NCBI GenBank assembly: GCA_943359395.1
Contig: CALRHH010000006.1
Coordinates: 1 to 48,368, forward strand
DNA: 48,368 bases
Source: Candidatus Nomurabacteria bacterium
GTDB taxonomy: Bacteria > Patescibacteriota > Minisyncoccia > Phycocordibacterales > UBA2100
Reading direction: 5' to 3'
The notes beneath the pieces were generated by a model. That model was not told where the DNA came from. It saw only the letters and a list, made by a program, of their open reading frames with translations, and ran no database searches. The translations under genes and the position numbers were made by a program. How positions within the stretch are numbered: the stretch's first letter is position 1; the number at the start of each line of letters is the position of its first letter. Below, piece by piece: positions 38,825-47,108 of this stretch.

Positions 38825-39229
38825 CTATCTGTTGAGATATGTGATGGTGAGTTGGAGGACTGTCGCAAACGAAACCCAGAGGACATAGGGGATGTTGACG
38901 TACACAACCCAGCGCAGGCTTGGCGCCGCGTACCAAAGGGCCGTAAGCGCCCAAATGAGCGTGGCGAGGACGAGGAGGATATCAATTGCCGCGAGAAGAT
39001 TATTTTTGAGACCGAATTGGAGTGGAGTGAAGGCGAAGTTGAAAATAAGGTTGAGGGCAAAAGGGAGAGCGACAATCCATGGGATTTGCCGCGTGAAGGC
39101 CTTATAGAAAACGGCGCCGAAGGATACGGCGATGATTGCGTAGAGCACCGTCCAAACAGGCCCGAAGAGCCAAGAAGGCGGCGACCACTCGGGCTTAATC
39201 AATGTCGAGTACCAATTGTATGTATCCAT
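38825..39229 (-). CDS. TspO/MBR family protein
   Basis: WYSTLIKPEWSPPSWLFGPVWTVLYAIIAVSFGAVF..FALNLIFNFAFTPLQFGLKNNLLAAIDILLVLATLIW. Confidence 0.95.
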   Translation of the reverse strand: MDTYNWYSTLIKPEWSPPSWLFGPVWTVLYAIIAVSFGAVFYKAFTRQIPWIVALPFALNLIFNFAFTPLQFGLKNNLLAAIDILLVLATLIWALTALWYAAPSLRWVVYVNIPYVLWVSFATVLQLTITYLNR

Positions 39230-39282
39230 CCCCCAATTCTACACCCCCCTCTTCCCATCCTCCCTCTTTCTCCCCATTCCAA

Positions 39283-39314
39283 ACATACTGACATACTCCA
39301 GTATGTGAGTATGT
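39283..39314. repeat. 32-nt palindrome built from tandem ACATACT/AGTATGT
   Basis: ACATACTgACATACT-cc-AGTATGTgAGTATGT. Confidence 0.8.
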
Positions 39315-39369
39315 TCTCCAAATCTCTCTTGCGGTTTTTGCAAAATACTAGAGATAGAGCAAAGTGCGG

Positions 39370-39672
39370 CTACAGTAGGACGCTGAGCGTGAGAGTGATC
39401 GTGTCGCCGGCGGCTATGCCTTCGGCATATCGAACCTTGGCCTTGAGCGGCAGGATGTAGGTGCCCGAACGCTTGTCGGGGAAGATGGATGTTTCCCATG
39501 TCGTTTTGCCTATGCGTGCCCGCACGCGCACCGCGCCGAATCCCCTGCGCGGCCCCGCGTATCTCTCGCGTATCTCTGCGGAATGCTTCTTGTCGACATG
39601 TGCAAAATGCCACGCGCCCTGCGCCCCCGGCCAGAGCACTACTTCCGAGCGGACTTTGTATTGTTTCGCCAT
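39370..39672 (-). CDS. DUF1905-family protein
   Basis: KVRSEVVLWPGAQGAWHFAHVDKKHSAEIRE..GFGAVRVRARIGKTTWETSIFPDKRSGTYILPLKAKVR. Confidence 0.88.
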   Translation of the reverse strand: MAKQYKVRSEVVLWPGAQGAWHFAHVDKKHSAEIRERYAGPRRGFGAVRVRARIGKTTWETSIFPDKRSGTYILPLKAKVRYAEGIAAGDTITLTLSVLL

Positions 39673-39684
39673 AGAAAGTCGTGA

Positions 39685-41166
39685 CTATTTTTCGAGGTCG
39701 AGGGTGTCGTCGATTCTGATTTTGGCTACGAATTCAGGCACGTGGGAGACGAGTATCATCGCCCCGTCGTACTCATCGAGCGCCTTGGCTATGACGGGCA
39801 GGTGACGGAAGTTGATGTGGTTGGTCGGCTCGTCGAGGATGAGGAGCCCCGGCTTCATAAGGACGAGACGCGCGAACGCCACGAGCCCCTTCTGCCCTTC
39901 CGAAAGATGCCCGATTTTCGTCTGGATCAAATCCCCCGTGATAAGGAATCCCGCCGCGACGTGGCGCATATCCCCTTCTATTTCCTTATCCATCGCACTG
40001 GCCAATTCTTCGTACACGGTCTTGCTGAAATCGAGGTTCGAAAAATCCTGACGGTAATAGCCCACTTTTACCCCCTTCGTAATCGTCGCTCCTGAATCAG
40101 CAGATTCACCTACTGGGCTCGACGCTGCGCGGGCCAGCGATTCGAAGAGCGTGGACTTGCCGATGCCGTTGGGGCCTTTGAGAAGCAAATGCTGATTCTT
40201 GCGGAGCGAAACGGTCTTTTTCTTGATGACCAGCTTGTAATTCTTGATAGTTTTGAAGGAGGTGATATGGAGCAGCTCGCCGGAGAGATTGGGCGGGCAT
40301 GGGATGTGGAACTTCTTGATGGTCTTGTCTTCGCGGCGCACCTCCACCTTGGCCTCTTCTGCCTCTGCAGCAGCTTCGCGCATGCGCTTGGCGACAGCAC
40401 GTAGCTGCCCCCCCTTCATTGCAAAGAAATTCGCCTTTTCTTTCTTGGCGATAATGATCTTTTGCATCTGCGCATTTTTCATCGCCTCGCGCTCCACGCG
40501 TGCACTTATCTCAGCCACCACATCGGTGTAGTTGCCGACGTACTGCTCCACCTTGCGCGTGTGCACATCGAGGTAGAGTACGCCATGTGTGAAAGCGTTG
40601 AGGAAATCGGCATCGTGCGAAATGACAATCACGGTCTTCTCGTAGTCGACGAGGAATTTGGTGAGGTGTGCGATTCCTGCTTTGTCGAGATTGTTGGTCG
40701 GCTCATCGAGGAGGAGCAAATCGGGCTTCTGGATGAGTGCCGAGGCGAGGAGGAGACGCGCCTGCTGACCACCAGAGAAGCTACTCATCACGCGGTCGTG
40801 GACCTTTGTGTGTCCTTTGAGATTGACCACCTCCAAGACGTCATCGATACGAGGATCGATATCGTACATCTTTTTAGGGAATACTTTCTGGAAAAATTCG
40901 CGCACCGTGAGTTTGAGCTCCTCCCGAGGAATCACCTGCCTCGAGAGTGCGATAGAGAGCCCCTTTTCTATATGTATATCGCCGTCTTCCGGCTCGATTG
41001 CACCCGTGATGAGTCCGAAGAGTGTGCTCTTGCCCGCTCCATTCTGGCCCATGAGCGTGAGCTTGGCGCTTCGGCGTATAGGAAAAGAAACCTCATCGAG
41101 GATGGGTTTGCGGGGACCATGCTCAAACGAAACATCCTCAAAACGCACTATCGTATCTTCAGCCAT
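39685..41166 (-). CDS. ABC-F family ATP-binding protein
   Basis: Two ABC domains: GQNGAGKSTLFGLITG / SSFSGGQQARLLLASAL and GPNGIGKSTLFESL / LSEGQKGLVAFARLVLMKPGLLILDEPTNH. Confidence 0.96.
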   Translation of the reverse strand: MAEDTIVRFEDVSFEHGPRKPILDEVSFPIRRSAKLTLMGQNGAGKSTLFGLITGAIEPEDGDIHIEKGLSIALSRQVIPREELKLTVREFFQKVFPKKMYDIDPRIDDVLEVVNLKGHTKVHDRVMSSFSGGQQARLLLASALIQKPDLLLLDEPTNNLDKAGIAHLTKFLVDYEKTVIVISHDADFLNAFTHGVLYLDVHTRKVEQYVGNYTDVVAEISARVEREAMKNAQMQKIIIAKKEKANFFAMKGGQLRAVAKRMREAAAEAEEAKVEVRREDKTIKKFHIPCPPNLSGELLHITSFKTIKNYKLVIKKKTVSLRKNQHLLLKGPNGIGKSTLFESLARAASSPVGESADSGATITKGVKVGYYRQDFSNLDFSKTVYEELASAMDKEIEGDMRHVAAGFLITGDLIQTKIGHLSEGQKGLVAFARLVLMKPGLLILDEPTNHINFRHLPVIAKALDEYDGAMILVSHVPEFVAKIRIDDTLDLEK

Positions 41167-41181
41167 AAAGCCCAACCTACC

Positions 41182-41583
41182 CTATATGACCGGCTGTGTA
41201 CAATGTGAACACCTTTTTGCCGCAAGAGGAATCTCGCTCAGACACTCTGTGCACTTCTTTGTGGTCGGATCCGCGGGTGGCCCCTTGCGCGATTTTCCGA
41301 CAAGAAGGTTCATCGGCTTCACGACAAGGAAGAATATCGTGGACGCAATCATGACAAACGAGATGACAGCATTGAGGAAGTGCCCATACTTAAATTCGCC
41401 GCCGTTGAAAGTAAAGACGAGCCCACCCATATCGGGGACACGGGCAACCGCCGAGATAAACGGCGTGACAAAATCAGCCACAAGCGCATTGACGATGGCG
41501 CTGAAAGCCGCACCGACAACGACGCCGACCGCTAGGTCGACGACGTTGCCGCGCAGTAAGAATTGCTTAAACTCCTTCAACAT
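41182..41583 (-). CDS. mscL: Large-conductance mechanosensitive channel with C-terminal zinc ribbon
   Basis: MLKEFKQFLLRGNVVDLAVGVVVGAAFSAIVNALVADFVTPFI.. then CTECLSEIPLAAKRCSHC. Confidence 0.95.
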   Translation of the reverse strand: MLKEFKQFLLRGNVVDLAVGVVVGAAFSAIVNALVADFVTPFISAVARVPDMGGLVFTFNGGEFKYGHFLNAVISFVMIASTIFFLVVKPMNLLVGKSRKGPPADPTTKKCTECLSEIPLAAKRCSHCTQPVI

Positions 41584-41601
41584 ATACGAAACAGATCCAC
41601 C

Positions 41602-41664
41602 TTACTTCTTCGCTTTTTTCGGCTTCTTCGCCTCCTTACGACGAGAGTTGTTTCCTTTTCCCAT
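41602..41664 (-). CDS. Tiny Lys-rich protein, 20 aa: MGKGNNSRRKEAKKPKKAKK
   Basis: Complete ATG..TAA ORF directly downstream of the two-hairpin leader module; sequence style of MGKGNNS..KEAKKPKK small proteins. Confidence 0.6.
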   Translation of the reverse strand: MGKGNNSRRKEAKKPKKAKK

Positions 41665-41667
41665 ATG

Positions 41668-41750
41668 TGATTTTGCGAAATCATGCCGCGCACCCGATTC
41701 CGCAGAATCGTGTCGCGTACTGTCCTTTAAAACGCGACCAAAAGCGCGGC
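41668..41750 (-). promoter_or_regulatory. Nested two-hairpin leader module upstream of the tiny ORF/mscL
   Basis: GCCGCGC-TTTTG-[GTCGCGT-TTTAAAGGACAGT-ACGCGAC-A-CGATTCTGCGGAATCG]-GGT-GCGCGGC-A-TGATTTCGCAAAATCA. Confidence 0.65.
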
Positions 41751-41808
41751 CTTCTTTCTATTAGGTTGCTAATTAATAACGAGAACATTCTACCATGCTA
41801 TGGCGCCG

Positions 41809-42285
41809 CTATGCGACACTGACGCGCTCAATGACCACGGGCTCCACTGGCCTATCAGACTCACCTACCGGAGTAGATTCGATAGCCTTCACAAAATCCA
41901 TGCCAGCCGTGACTCGGCCAAAAGTCGTGTGTTTGGAATCAAGAAAATTATTATCGGCGGTATTGATGAAGAACTGACTTCCGTTGGTGTTCGGGCCTGA
42001 ATTCGCCATGGAAATAGTTCCTATCACGTTGTGATTATTTTCACGAATCTCGTCGGCAAATTTGTACCCCGGGTCACCCGTGCCCCAACGCGCCATCAGC
42101 GTATCATCTTTCGTCAAAGGATCGCCCCCCTGAATCATGAAGTCTCGAATGACACGGTGAAATTTGGTCCCGTCATAAAACTTTTCCTTAACAAGTTTTC
42201 TAAAATTTGCGACTGTATTCGGCGCATCAGCCTCAAACAACTCAATAGTGATATCTCCTTTTGTCGTGTGCAGTGTTGCGTTCAT
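41809..42285 (-). CDS. Cyclophilin-type peptidyl-prolyl isomerase
   Basis: ATLHTTKGDITIELFEADAPNTVANFRKLVKEKFYDGTKFHRVIRDFMIQGGDP..NGSQFFINT. Confidence 0.97.
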   Translation of the reverse strand: MNATLHTTKGDITIELFEADAPNTVANFRKLVKEKFYDGTKFHRVIRDFMIQGGDPLTKDDTLMARWGTGDPGYKFADEIRENNHNVIGTISMANSGPNTNGSQFFINTADNNFLDSKHTTFGRVTAGMDFVKAIESTPVGESDRPVEPVVIERVSVA

Positions 42286-42301
42286 CGGTACAGTATACCC
42301 T

Positions 42302-42865
42302 CTATTTCATTTCTCCCAAAAATTTGATGAGATTGGCAATATGCGTCTCCACATCGACGCCAAGCGCTTCACAGCCTCGCTCTATGACCTTGCGGTCAAC
42401 CTTTGCGGCAAACCTACTTTCTCCATACCGCTTTTTGAGCGAACTCACTTTCATCTGCCCGTACGGAACCGGATTAATCATGTGGTAGGCGTAGAAAATC
42501 CCGCAGAGCTCATCGCACGCCATGAGCGCCGCCGCAAGCTTCGTCTGCGGCAAGGTCGTAAATCCGTTGTATCCGTACGCGTGCGCCTCTACCGCGTGGA
42601 TTAATTCCTCAGGATAGCCCCACTCCTTGAACCAATTGAGAGACTCAGCTGGATGCGCGTGCGGATATTCTTCGAAATCAATATCGTGGAGAAGCCCCGT
42701 CAGGTACCAGAGGTCTTTGTCTTCTCCTGCCTGCGTAGGCAGGCCATACAGAGAAGCGTAGCCTTCCATCGCACTCCCAACCATGCGACCATGAAGTCGC
42801 TGGTATGTATCTGTGACATGTTTGTCCAGGAGCGCATGCGCCTCATCTCGCGTCGGAAGTCCCAT
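42302..42865 (-). CDS. HD-domain protein (putative hydrolase)
   Basis: LTGLLHDIDFEEYPHAHPAESLNWFKEWGYPEELIHAVEAHAYGYNGF. Confidence 0.87.
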   Translation of the reverse strand: MGLPTRDEAHALLDKHVTDTYQRLHGRMVGSAMEGYASLYGLPTQAGEDKDLWYLTGLLHDIDFEEYPHAHPAESLNWFKEWGYPEELIHAVEAHAYGYNGFTTLPQTKLAAALMACDELCGIFYAYHMINPVPYGQMKVSSLKKRYGESRFAAKVDRKVIERGCEALGVDVETHIANLIKFLGEMK

Positions 42866-42935
42866 ATCCGACAATTGTACCCCAAGAGCTGGAGATGGTG
42901 GTACGAAGTTGGAACTTTTTTCGATGCTGGTCTCA

Positions 42936-43415
42936 TTATGCCGTTATGTCGCCCTTGGATGTTTGACCCGTCGCATGTCGCAACTTTCGTTCAAACCTCA
43001 CCGCCGCACTGGCGATTACGCCAAAGACAACAATCATCAAAAGACCCATAAAAACACCGCCCGCAATGTCATCGCCGGGCCGAACTATAAACAGGTAGGC
43101 TTCTGCCGCTACAATAAAGGCGACGAGGGTCATCGCACAGTATTTTATAGTTCGCAAAGCCCTCACCGACGCTTCCGAAAATAATTCATTCCGTCCGATG
43201 TAGCCCGACAGTTTGAATGCTTGATAGAGCGCCACGAAAAAGGCAATAGATGCAGTGTAGGCCCATGCCAAGAATGGATCGTTGAAATATATTTGGAAGA
43301 GTGTGGCGTGCGCATTCCTACCCTCGATATGAGGTTCCCAAAGCATGAGGGCAAGAGTGCCGACGCCTAGAGCCACAATGACCAGCTGAAAAAATATTGT
43401 TGAGATTCTTTTCAT
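42936..43415 (-). CDS. Multi-TM protein, possibly DUF2975
   Basis: 159-aa ORF with four hydrophobic segments. Confidence 0.65.
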   Translation of the reverse strand: MKRISTIFFQLVIVALGVGTLALMLWEPHIEGRNAHATLFQIYFNDPFLAWAYTASIAFFVALYQAFKLSGYIGRNELFSEASVRALRTIKYCAMTLVAFIVAAEAYLFIVRPGDDIAGGVFMGLLMIVVFGVIASAAVRFERKLRHATGQTSKGDITA

Positions 43416-43677
43416 AATTTGTTTTTACTGGGGGACTTGGAATCGCCTCTCGCTCTGCTGAGCTCGAAACCTTCAGCGTCTTTTCGACGCCTGCGGCCCG
43501 CGGTTCGCATTCAAGTCTACCCCGTTTTTCGCTTCGCTTCAAACTACATTATACGACCAAGCTCGAACCTATTTCGAGCGACTGAACTGATGTCGCGCGC
43601 TCCGCGCGCGTGGTGGCTCTAAACCTCTCCGTACGCTCCGATTGCGTGGTGAAGCGATACAATGCGCCTCGGACACG

Positions 43678-43803
43678 CTCGCGGACTCGCGTGTGCAAAA
43701 ACCAAAAAATTTCCTTGCATTTTTCTCGCGTCTCCTCCCCCCACCCCTCCACCGCGAAGCGGAATGAATGGAAAGGAAATTTTTGGTTTTGCTTCGCCGT
43801 TTC
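43678..43803 (+). repeat. Left arm of the inverted repeat flanking the AT-rich cassette
   Basis: Reverse complement matches 48254-48368 except for one 11-nt indel and one substitution. Confidence 0.93.
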
Positions 43804-44009
43804 AGTCTCCGAAAAGAGCAATCTTATTTTAACATTTTTGTTTGCTCTTTTCTCCACCCTCACGGCGACCGAGGCGCTTCCTCTCCGCGTTTGGTGGTGA
43901 CTTGAAAGTCTGTGGCTTCGTTCACTGGTTGTGGTAACTCCTTAAAGCGGATTGTGCTAGGCACAAACAAATCTGTATGTGCTTGCCCCACCCGCCCTGT
44001 GCGCGCACA

Positions 44010-44052
44010 AATCCCCGCCGTTTTTAGGATATATTATAAAACGGCGGGGATT
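44010..44052. terminator. 15-bp perfect stem-loop at cassette edge
   Basis: AATCCCCGCCGTTTT-taggatatattat-AAAACGGCGGGGATT. Confidence 0.75.
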
Positions 44053-44062
44053 GCTCCCTTGA

Positions 44063-44500
44063 TTACATTTTTCTCGAATCATAAGCCCAATGTAGCAGAG
44101 CTTGTCTTTGCTTTGGTCGGCAAAAAATATCTCCCGCCCTGCAATTGTTTTTAATCTGCATGACATGTCTACGCATCGCCAGCCATCTTTTTATTTGTCT
44201 TTCGTCATCATCAGTTCTACGCCCTAAATAGTATCTGCAATACCACTCAAACCATCCACGCGGATCTTGCGGATGTATCCATCCTTTGGCTTGCCAAACA
44301 GAGAGCGACTGACTTGCGTTTACATTAAAATAATTTAGTTCCTTATGTCTCTTTCCGTCCGGAGATAATTTTGCACTTCTCCACCAACTTTTCGGAAACT
44401 CTTTGGGTTTATCAGAAAAATACAATCCGCCAAAAACTCCGAGCGCGAGCATTTCTTTTGGAGTGAGGTCTGGTTTAAAGCGTTGATCAAAATTCTGCAT
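44063..44500 (-). CDS. Conserved hypothetical protein (..VWQAKGWIHPQDPRGWFEWYCRYYLGRR..RQRQALLHWAYDSRKM)
   Basis: 145-aa ORF with recognisable conserved Trp-rich pattern; function unknown. Confidence 0.75.
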   Translation of the reverse strand: MQNFDQRFKPDLTPKEMLALGVFGGLYFSDKPKEFPKSWWRSAKLSPDGKRHKELNYFNVNASQSLSVWQAKGWIHPQDPRGWFEWYCRYYLGRRTDDDERQIKRWLAMRRHVMQIKNNCRAGDIFCRPKQRQALLHWAYDSRKM

Positions 44501-44506
44501 GCTACG

Positions 44507-45271
44507 TTATTTTCTTGGCAATGGGATGAACACGCTTGTTTTTCTTTTATACTCCGCAAACTCTGGATTCTCCTCCATTTTCTTTTCGAGCATAGGAATA
44601 CCAGAAACTTTCAAAATTAAAAATGTGATCATGATCGGCCCGATAATTCCAATCCAGCCATTCGAGACAGAGAGAGCAATGAGCCACAACCCCCACCACT
44701 GCGTGACCTCGCCGAAGTAGTTTGGGTGCCGAGTATATGCCCATAGTCCACCTTGAATCAATTTGCCTTTGTTAGCTGGGTTTTTAATAAATCGCGCCAG
44801 TTGAGCGTCTCCGACAGATTCAAAATAAAAACCAACGATCCACACCACAACACCAAACACATCGAGTATACCTAGCGCTGTCCCGGTGCTCTTGTTAATA
44901 AGCAACACGGGCAAAACGATTAGAAAAAGAAAAAGCCCCTGTAAAAGATATACTTGCACATACGAACGAGAATAGAACCACTTTCCCCATTCTTTACGCC
45001 ACGCAAGATACCGATAATCTTCCGCCTTGCCTTTATTGCGTGCATGAATATGCCAAGCCAAACGTAGACCCCAAATGCTCACCAATACTCCTACCAAGAG
45101 TCCTCGTGTACCGGAATCACCCGAAAGGAAAAATGAAGTCCAAGTCATGAGAACAAACCCCAGCCCCCACGCGACATCAGCGACATCATTTCTTTTTTTA
45201 ATCAAAGAAACCACGAACCATAGGCTCATGTATACAAACAAAACCAAAATGAGGGTTAGGTAATAATTCAT
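44507..45271 (-). CDS. DUF1295-family protein (steroid 5-alpha-reductase-like)
   Basis: DVAWGLGFVLMTWTSFF..RLAWHIHARNKGKAEDYRYLAWRKEWG..QGGLWAYTRHPNYFGEVTQWWGLWL. Confidence 0.94.
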   Translation of the reverse strand: MNYYLTLILVLFVYMSLWFVVSLIKKRNDVADVAWGLGFVLMTWTSFFLSGDSGTRGLLVGVLVSIWGLRLAWHIHARNKGKAEDYRYLAWRKEWGKWFYSRSYVQVYLLQGLFLFLIVLPVLLINKSTGTALGILDVFGVVVWIVGFYFESVGDAQLARFIKNPANKGKLIQGGLWAYTRHPNYFGEVTQWWGLWLIALSVSNGWIGIIGPIMITFLILKVSGIPMLEKKMEENPEFAEYKRKTSVFIPLPRK

Positions 45272-45675
45272 AGACCGATTTTACTTGCTATGAAATAAGT
45301 TACGACCGACACAGAAGATGCCAACACCGCACCCCACACCAAGTCCACGATTGTAACCAAAAGTGGCCAATCTTTAGCAACGGCCAAATTGGTTAGGTCA
45401 TATGTGGCATAACAAACCAGACCAAAGAGTGCCCCAAAGAGAAGAGCGTGCATCCACGAACCTTTTTCCACTGCTGGAGCGATGACAAATACAATAAGTC
45501 CAGCGATAAAAATCAGATAAAAGATAATCGCTGCTGTCCAATTTATGTCCGATTTCATAAGCGTGCCGATCTGCGCGCGATAAAAATCCTTGGCCACCAG
45601 CCCAAGCCAGATCATGTCGATGGCAAAGAATACTGGTAGTGCGATTGCAAATTGTTTTATGAACATAGTATTCAT
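45268..45675 (-). CDS. DUF2177-family membrane protein
   Basis: IDMIWLGLVAKDFYRAQIGTLMKSDINWTAAIIFYLIFIAGLIVFVIAPAVEKGS..GLVCYATYDLTNLAVAKDWP. Confidence 0.92.
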   Translation of the reverse strand: MNTMFIKQFAIALPVFFAIDMIWLGLVAKDFYRAQIGTLMKSDINWTAAIIFYLIFIAGLIVFVIAPAVEKGSWMHALLFGALFGLVCYATYDLTNLAVAKDWPLLVTIVDLVWGAVLASSVSVVTYFIASKIGL

Positions 45676-46437
45676 TTATTTTTTATAAAATATCCTTCCG
45701 ACAAAGAATAAAAACAAAACCAAACACACAATCACAGTCGCGATGACGATTGGATATTGTCCGTCAAAACCACTGGCAGAGACATGTTTAAACAGTATCC
45801 ATGAATATGCCCAGACGAGCACCATGCCATAGGCGATATTGTTGTCTTTGCGCATTCGCAAGATTCCAATCAGTGCTCCAACCAAGAGGATAATGCTCGT
45901 CCAGACAAAGTCGGCAATCCCGAATCCATTCCAACTGATACTCACGAGAAATACCGTGATGTTGGCGATTGACGCCACGGTGATCCAACCGAAGTAAATA
46001 CTAAATGGTGCCCAGACGAGAAGTTTTTCGAGCGATGTAAACTGCTCGGTGCGAAGAATGTCAGCAATCTTTATAAGGAGAATGAGCAGTGTCGCCATGA
46101 TGAGTACCGAAAGACCGATATAGTCATAGTGCCAAGCAAATATCCACGAGATGTTCGCGAGTGAAGTGGCGATAAAAAGTGGATTGATTTTCTGGAGGAG
46201 GTCTTCTGTTTTTTGATCCTTCTTTACAAATTGGTAGATCACATAAGCACCCAGCAAAAGATAGATCAAGCCCCAAATGGAGAATGCCGGGCCGGCTGGT
46301 GCAAAAATATTTGGATAGGCATCTGATATATCGCCCGTAGAGCGACCATTGATGGGCAAGCCGTTCGCCAAAAAATTTACCGCCACCATGGCGACATAAG
46401 TAACTGCGGTTAATATTTTAATATAAATATTTTTCAT
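45676..46437 (-). CDS. Tryptophan-rich sensory (TspO-like) membrane protein
   Basis: MVAVNFLANGLPINGRSTGDISDAYPNIFAPAGPAFSIWGLIYLLLGAYVIYQF. Confidence 0.85.
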   Translation of the reverse strand: MKNIYIKILTAVTYVAMVAVNFLANGLPINGRSTGDISDAYPNIFAPAGPAFSIWGLIYLLLGAYVIYQFVKKDQKTEDLLQKINPLFIATSLANISWIFAWHYDYIGLSVLIMATLLILLIKIADILRTEQFTSLEKLLVWAPFSIYFGWITVASIANITVFLVSISWNGFGIADFVWTSIILLVGALIGILRMRKDNNIAYGMVLVWAYSWILFKHVSASGFDGQYPIVIATVIVCLVLFLFFVGRIFYKK

Positions 46438-46468
46438 AAAGTTTTTTTAAAAGTTATTGAATTGATAA

Positions 46469-47104
46469 TTATTTTAGCTCTACCAATACTTCATTGCGTG
46501 TCATCCATGGCGGAGTCCCCGGCGCATTGTATCCGGCGTAGGCAGTGCTCCCTTGTGCCACGACTCCGTCGCGAGCAAGAGCTGAAAGCAGTTTTTCTTG
46601 CATACTTTTGATTCGCACATCCGAGCGATACCAAGAGAATTGCATGACAGCGTATTTCTTGGTAGGAATCATTACGATTTTTACTCGCGAATCATTTGGT
46701 GTCGGTAATGTTTCAAGCGTATACGAGCGAGGCATACCAAAAGAGATGGTCTGCGAGTCGCCATCATTCGTTGCCACTACCGGCGCTGTCATAGCAATAC
46801 TTTCTGAAACCTTCTCTCCTCCTCCTTTTTGTGCAACTACGGGTGCAGTCATGGCAATGCTTTCTCTTTTAGTATTTCCGCCAAAGATATACCCCGCCAC
46901 AATACTAAAGCCACTGCTCATGGATTCTCCGTAAGAACCCTGTACTGTCGTTTGTGCCACGATATGCGCTGGATATTCCCGTATCTCGTAGTCGTTCATT
47001 TTCTTCACCACGGTATAGTCCGTTTGCTCAACTCGAGAACCGAAAAATCCCCAGACAGACCAGAGTGCGATTATTACAATGAAAGCGATGAGTATATTGA
47101 TCAT
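46469..47104 (-). CDS. SOUL heme-binding family protein
   Basis: VEQTDYTVVKKMNDYEIREYPAHIVAQTTVQGSYGESMSSGFSIVAGYIFGGNTKRESIAMTAPVV. Confidence 0.95.
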   Translation of the reverse strand: MINILIAFIVIIALWSVWGFFGSRVEQTDYTVVKKMNDYEIREYPAHIVAQTTVQGSYGESMSSGFSIVAGYIFGGNTKRESIAMTAPVVAQKGGGEKVSESIAMTAPVVATNDGDSQTISFGMPRSYTLETLPTPNDSRVKIVMIPTKKYAVMQFSWYRSDVRIKSMQEKLLSALARDGVVAQGSTAYAGYNAPGTPPWMTRNEVLVELK

Positions 47105-47108
47105 AAAT

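Noticed and set aside
41182-41290. MscL fused to a zinc ribbon as a novel architecture
   Set aside because: C-terminal zinc-ribbon extensions on MscL are, to my knowledge, already seen in several bacterial groups; noted in the feature only.
43549-43863. 104-aa minus ORF (MRVEKRANKNVKIRLLFSETETAKQNQ..) in the 43.4-43.9 kb spacer
   Set aside because: It lies across the inverted-repeat arm, is low-complexity/basic and has no promoter or SD; more likely repeat DNA than a gene.
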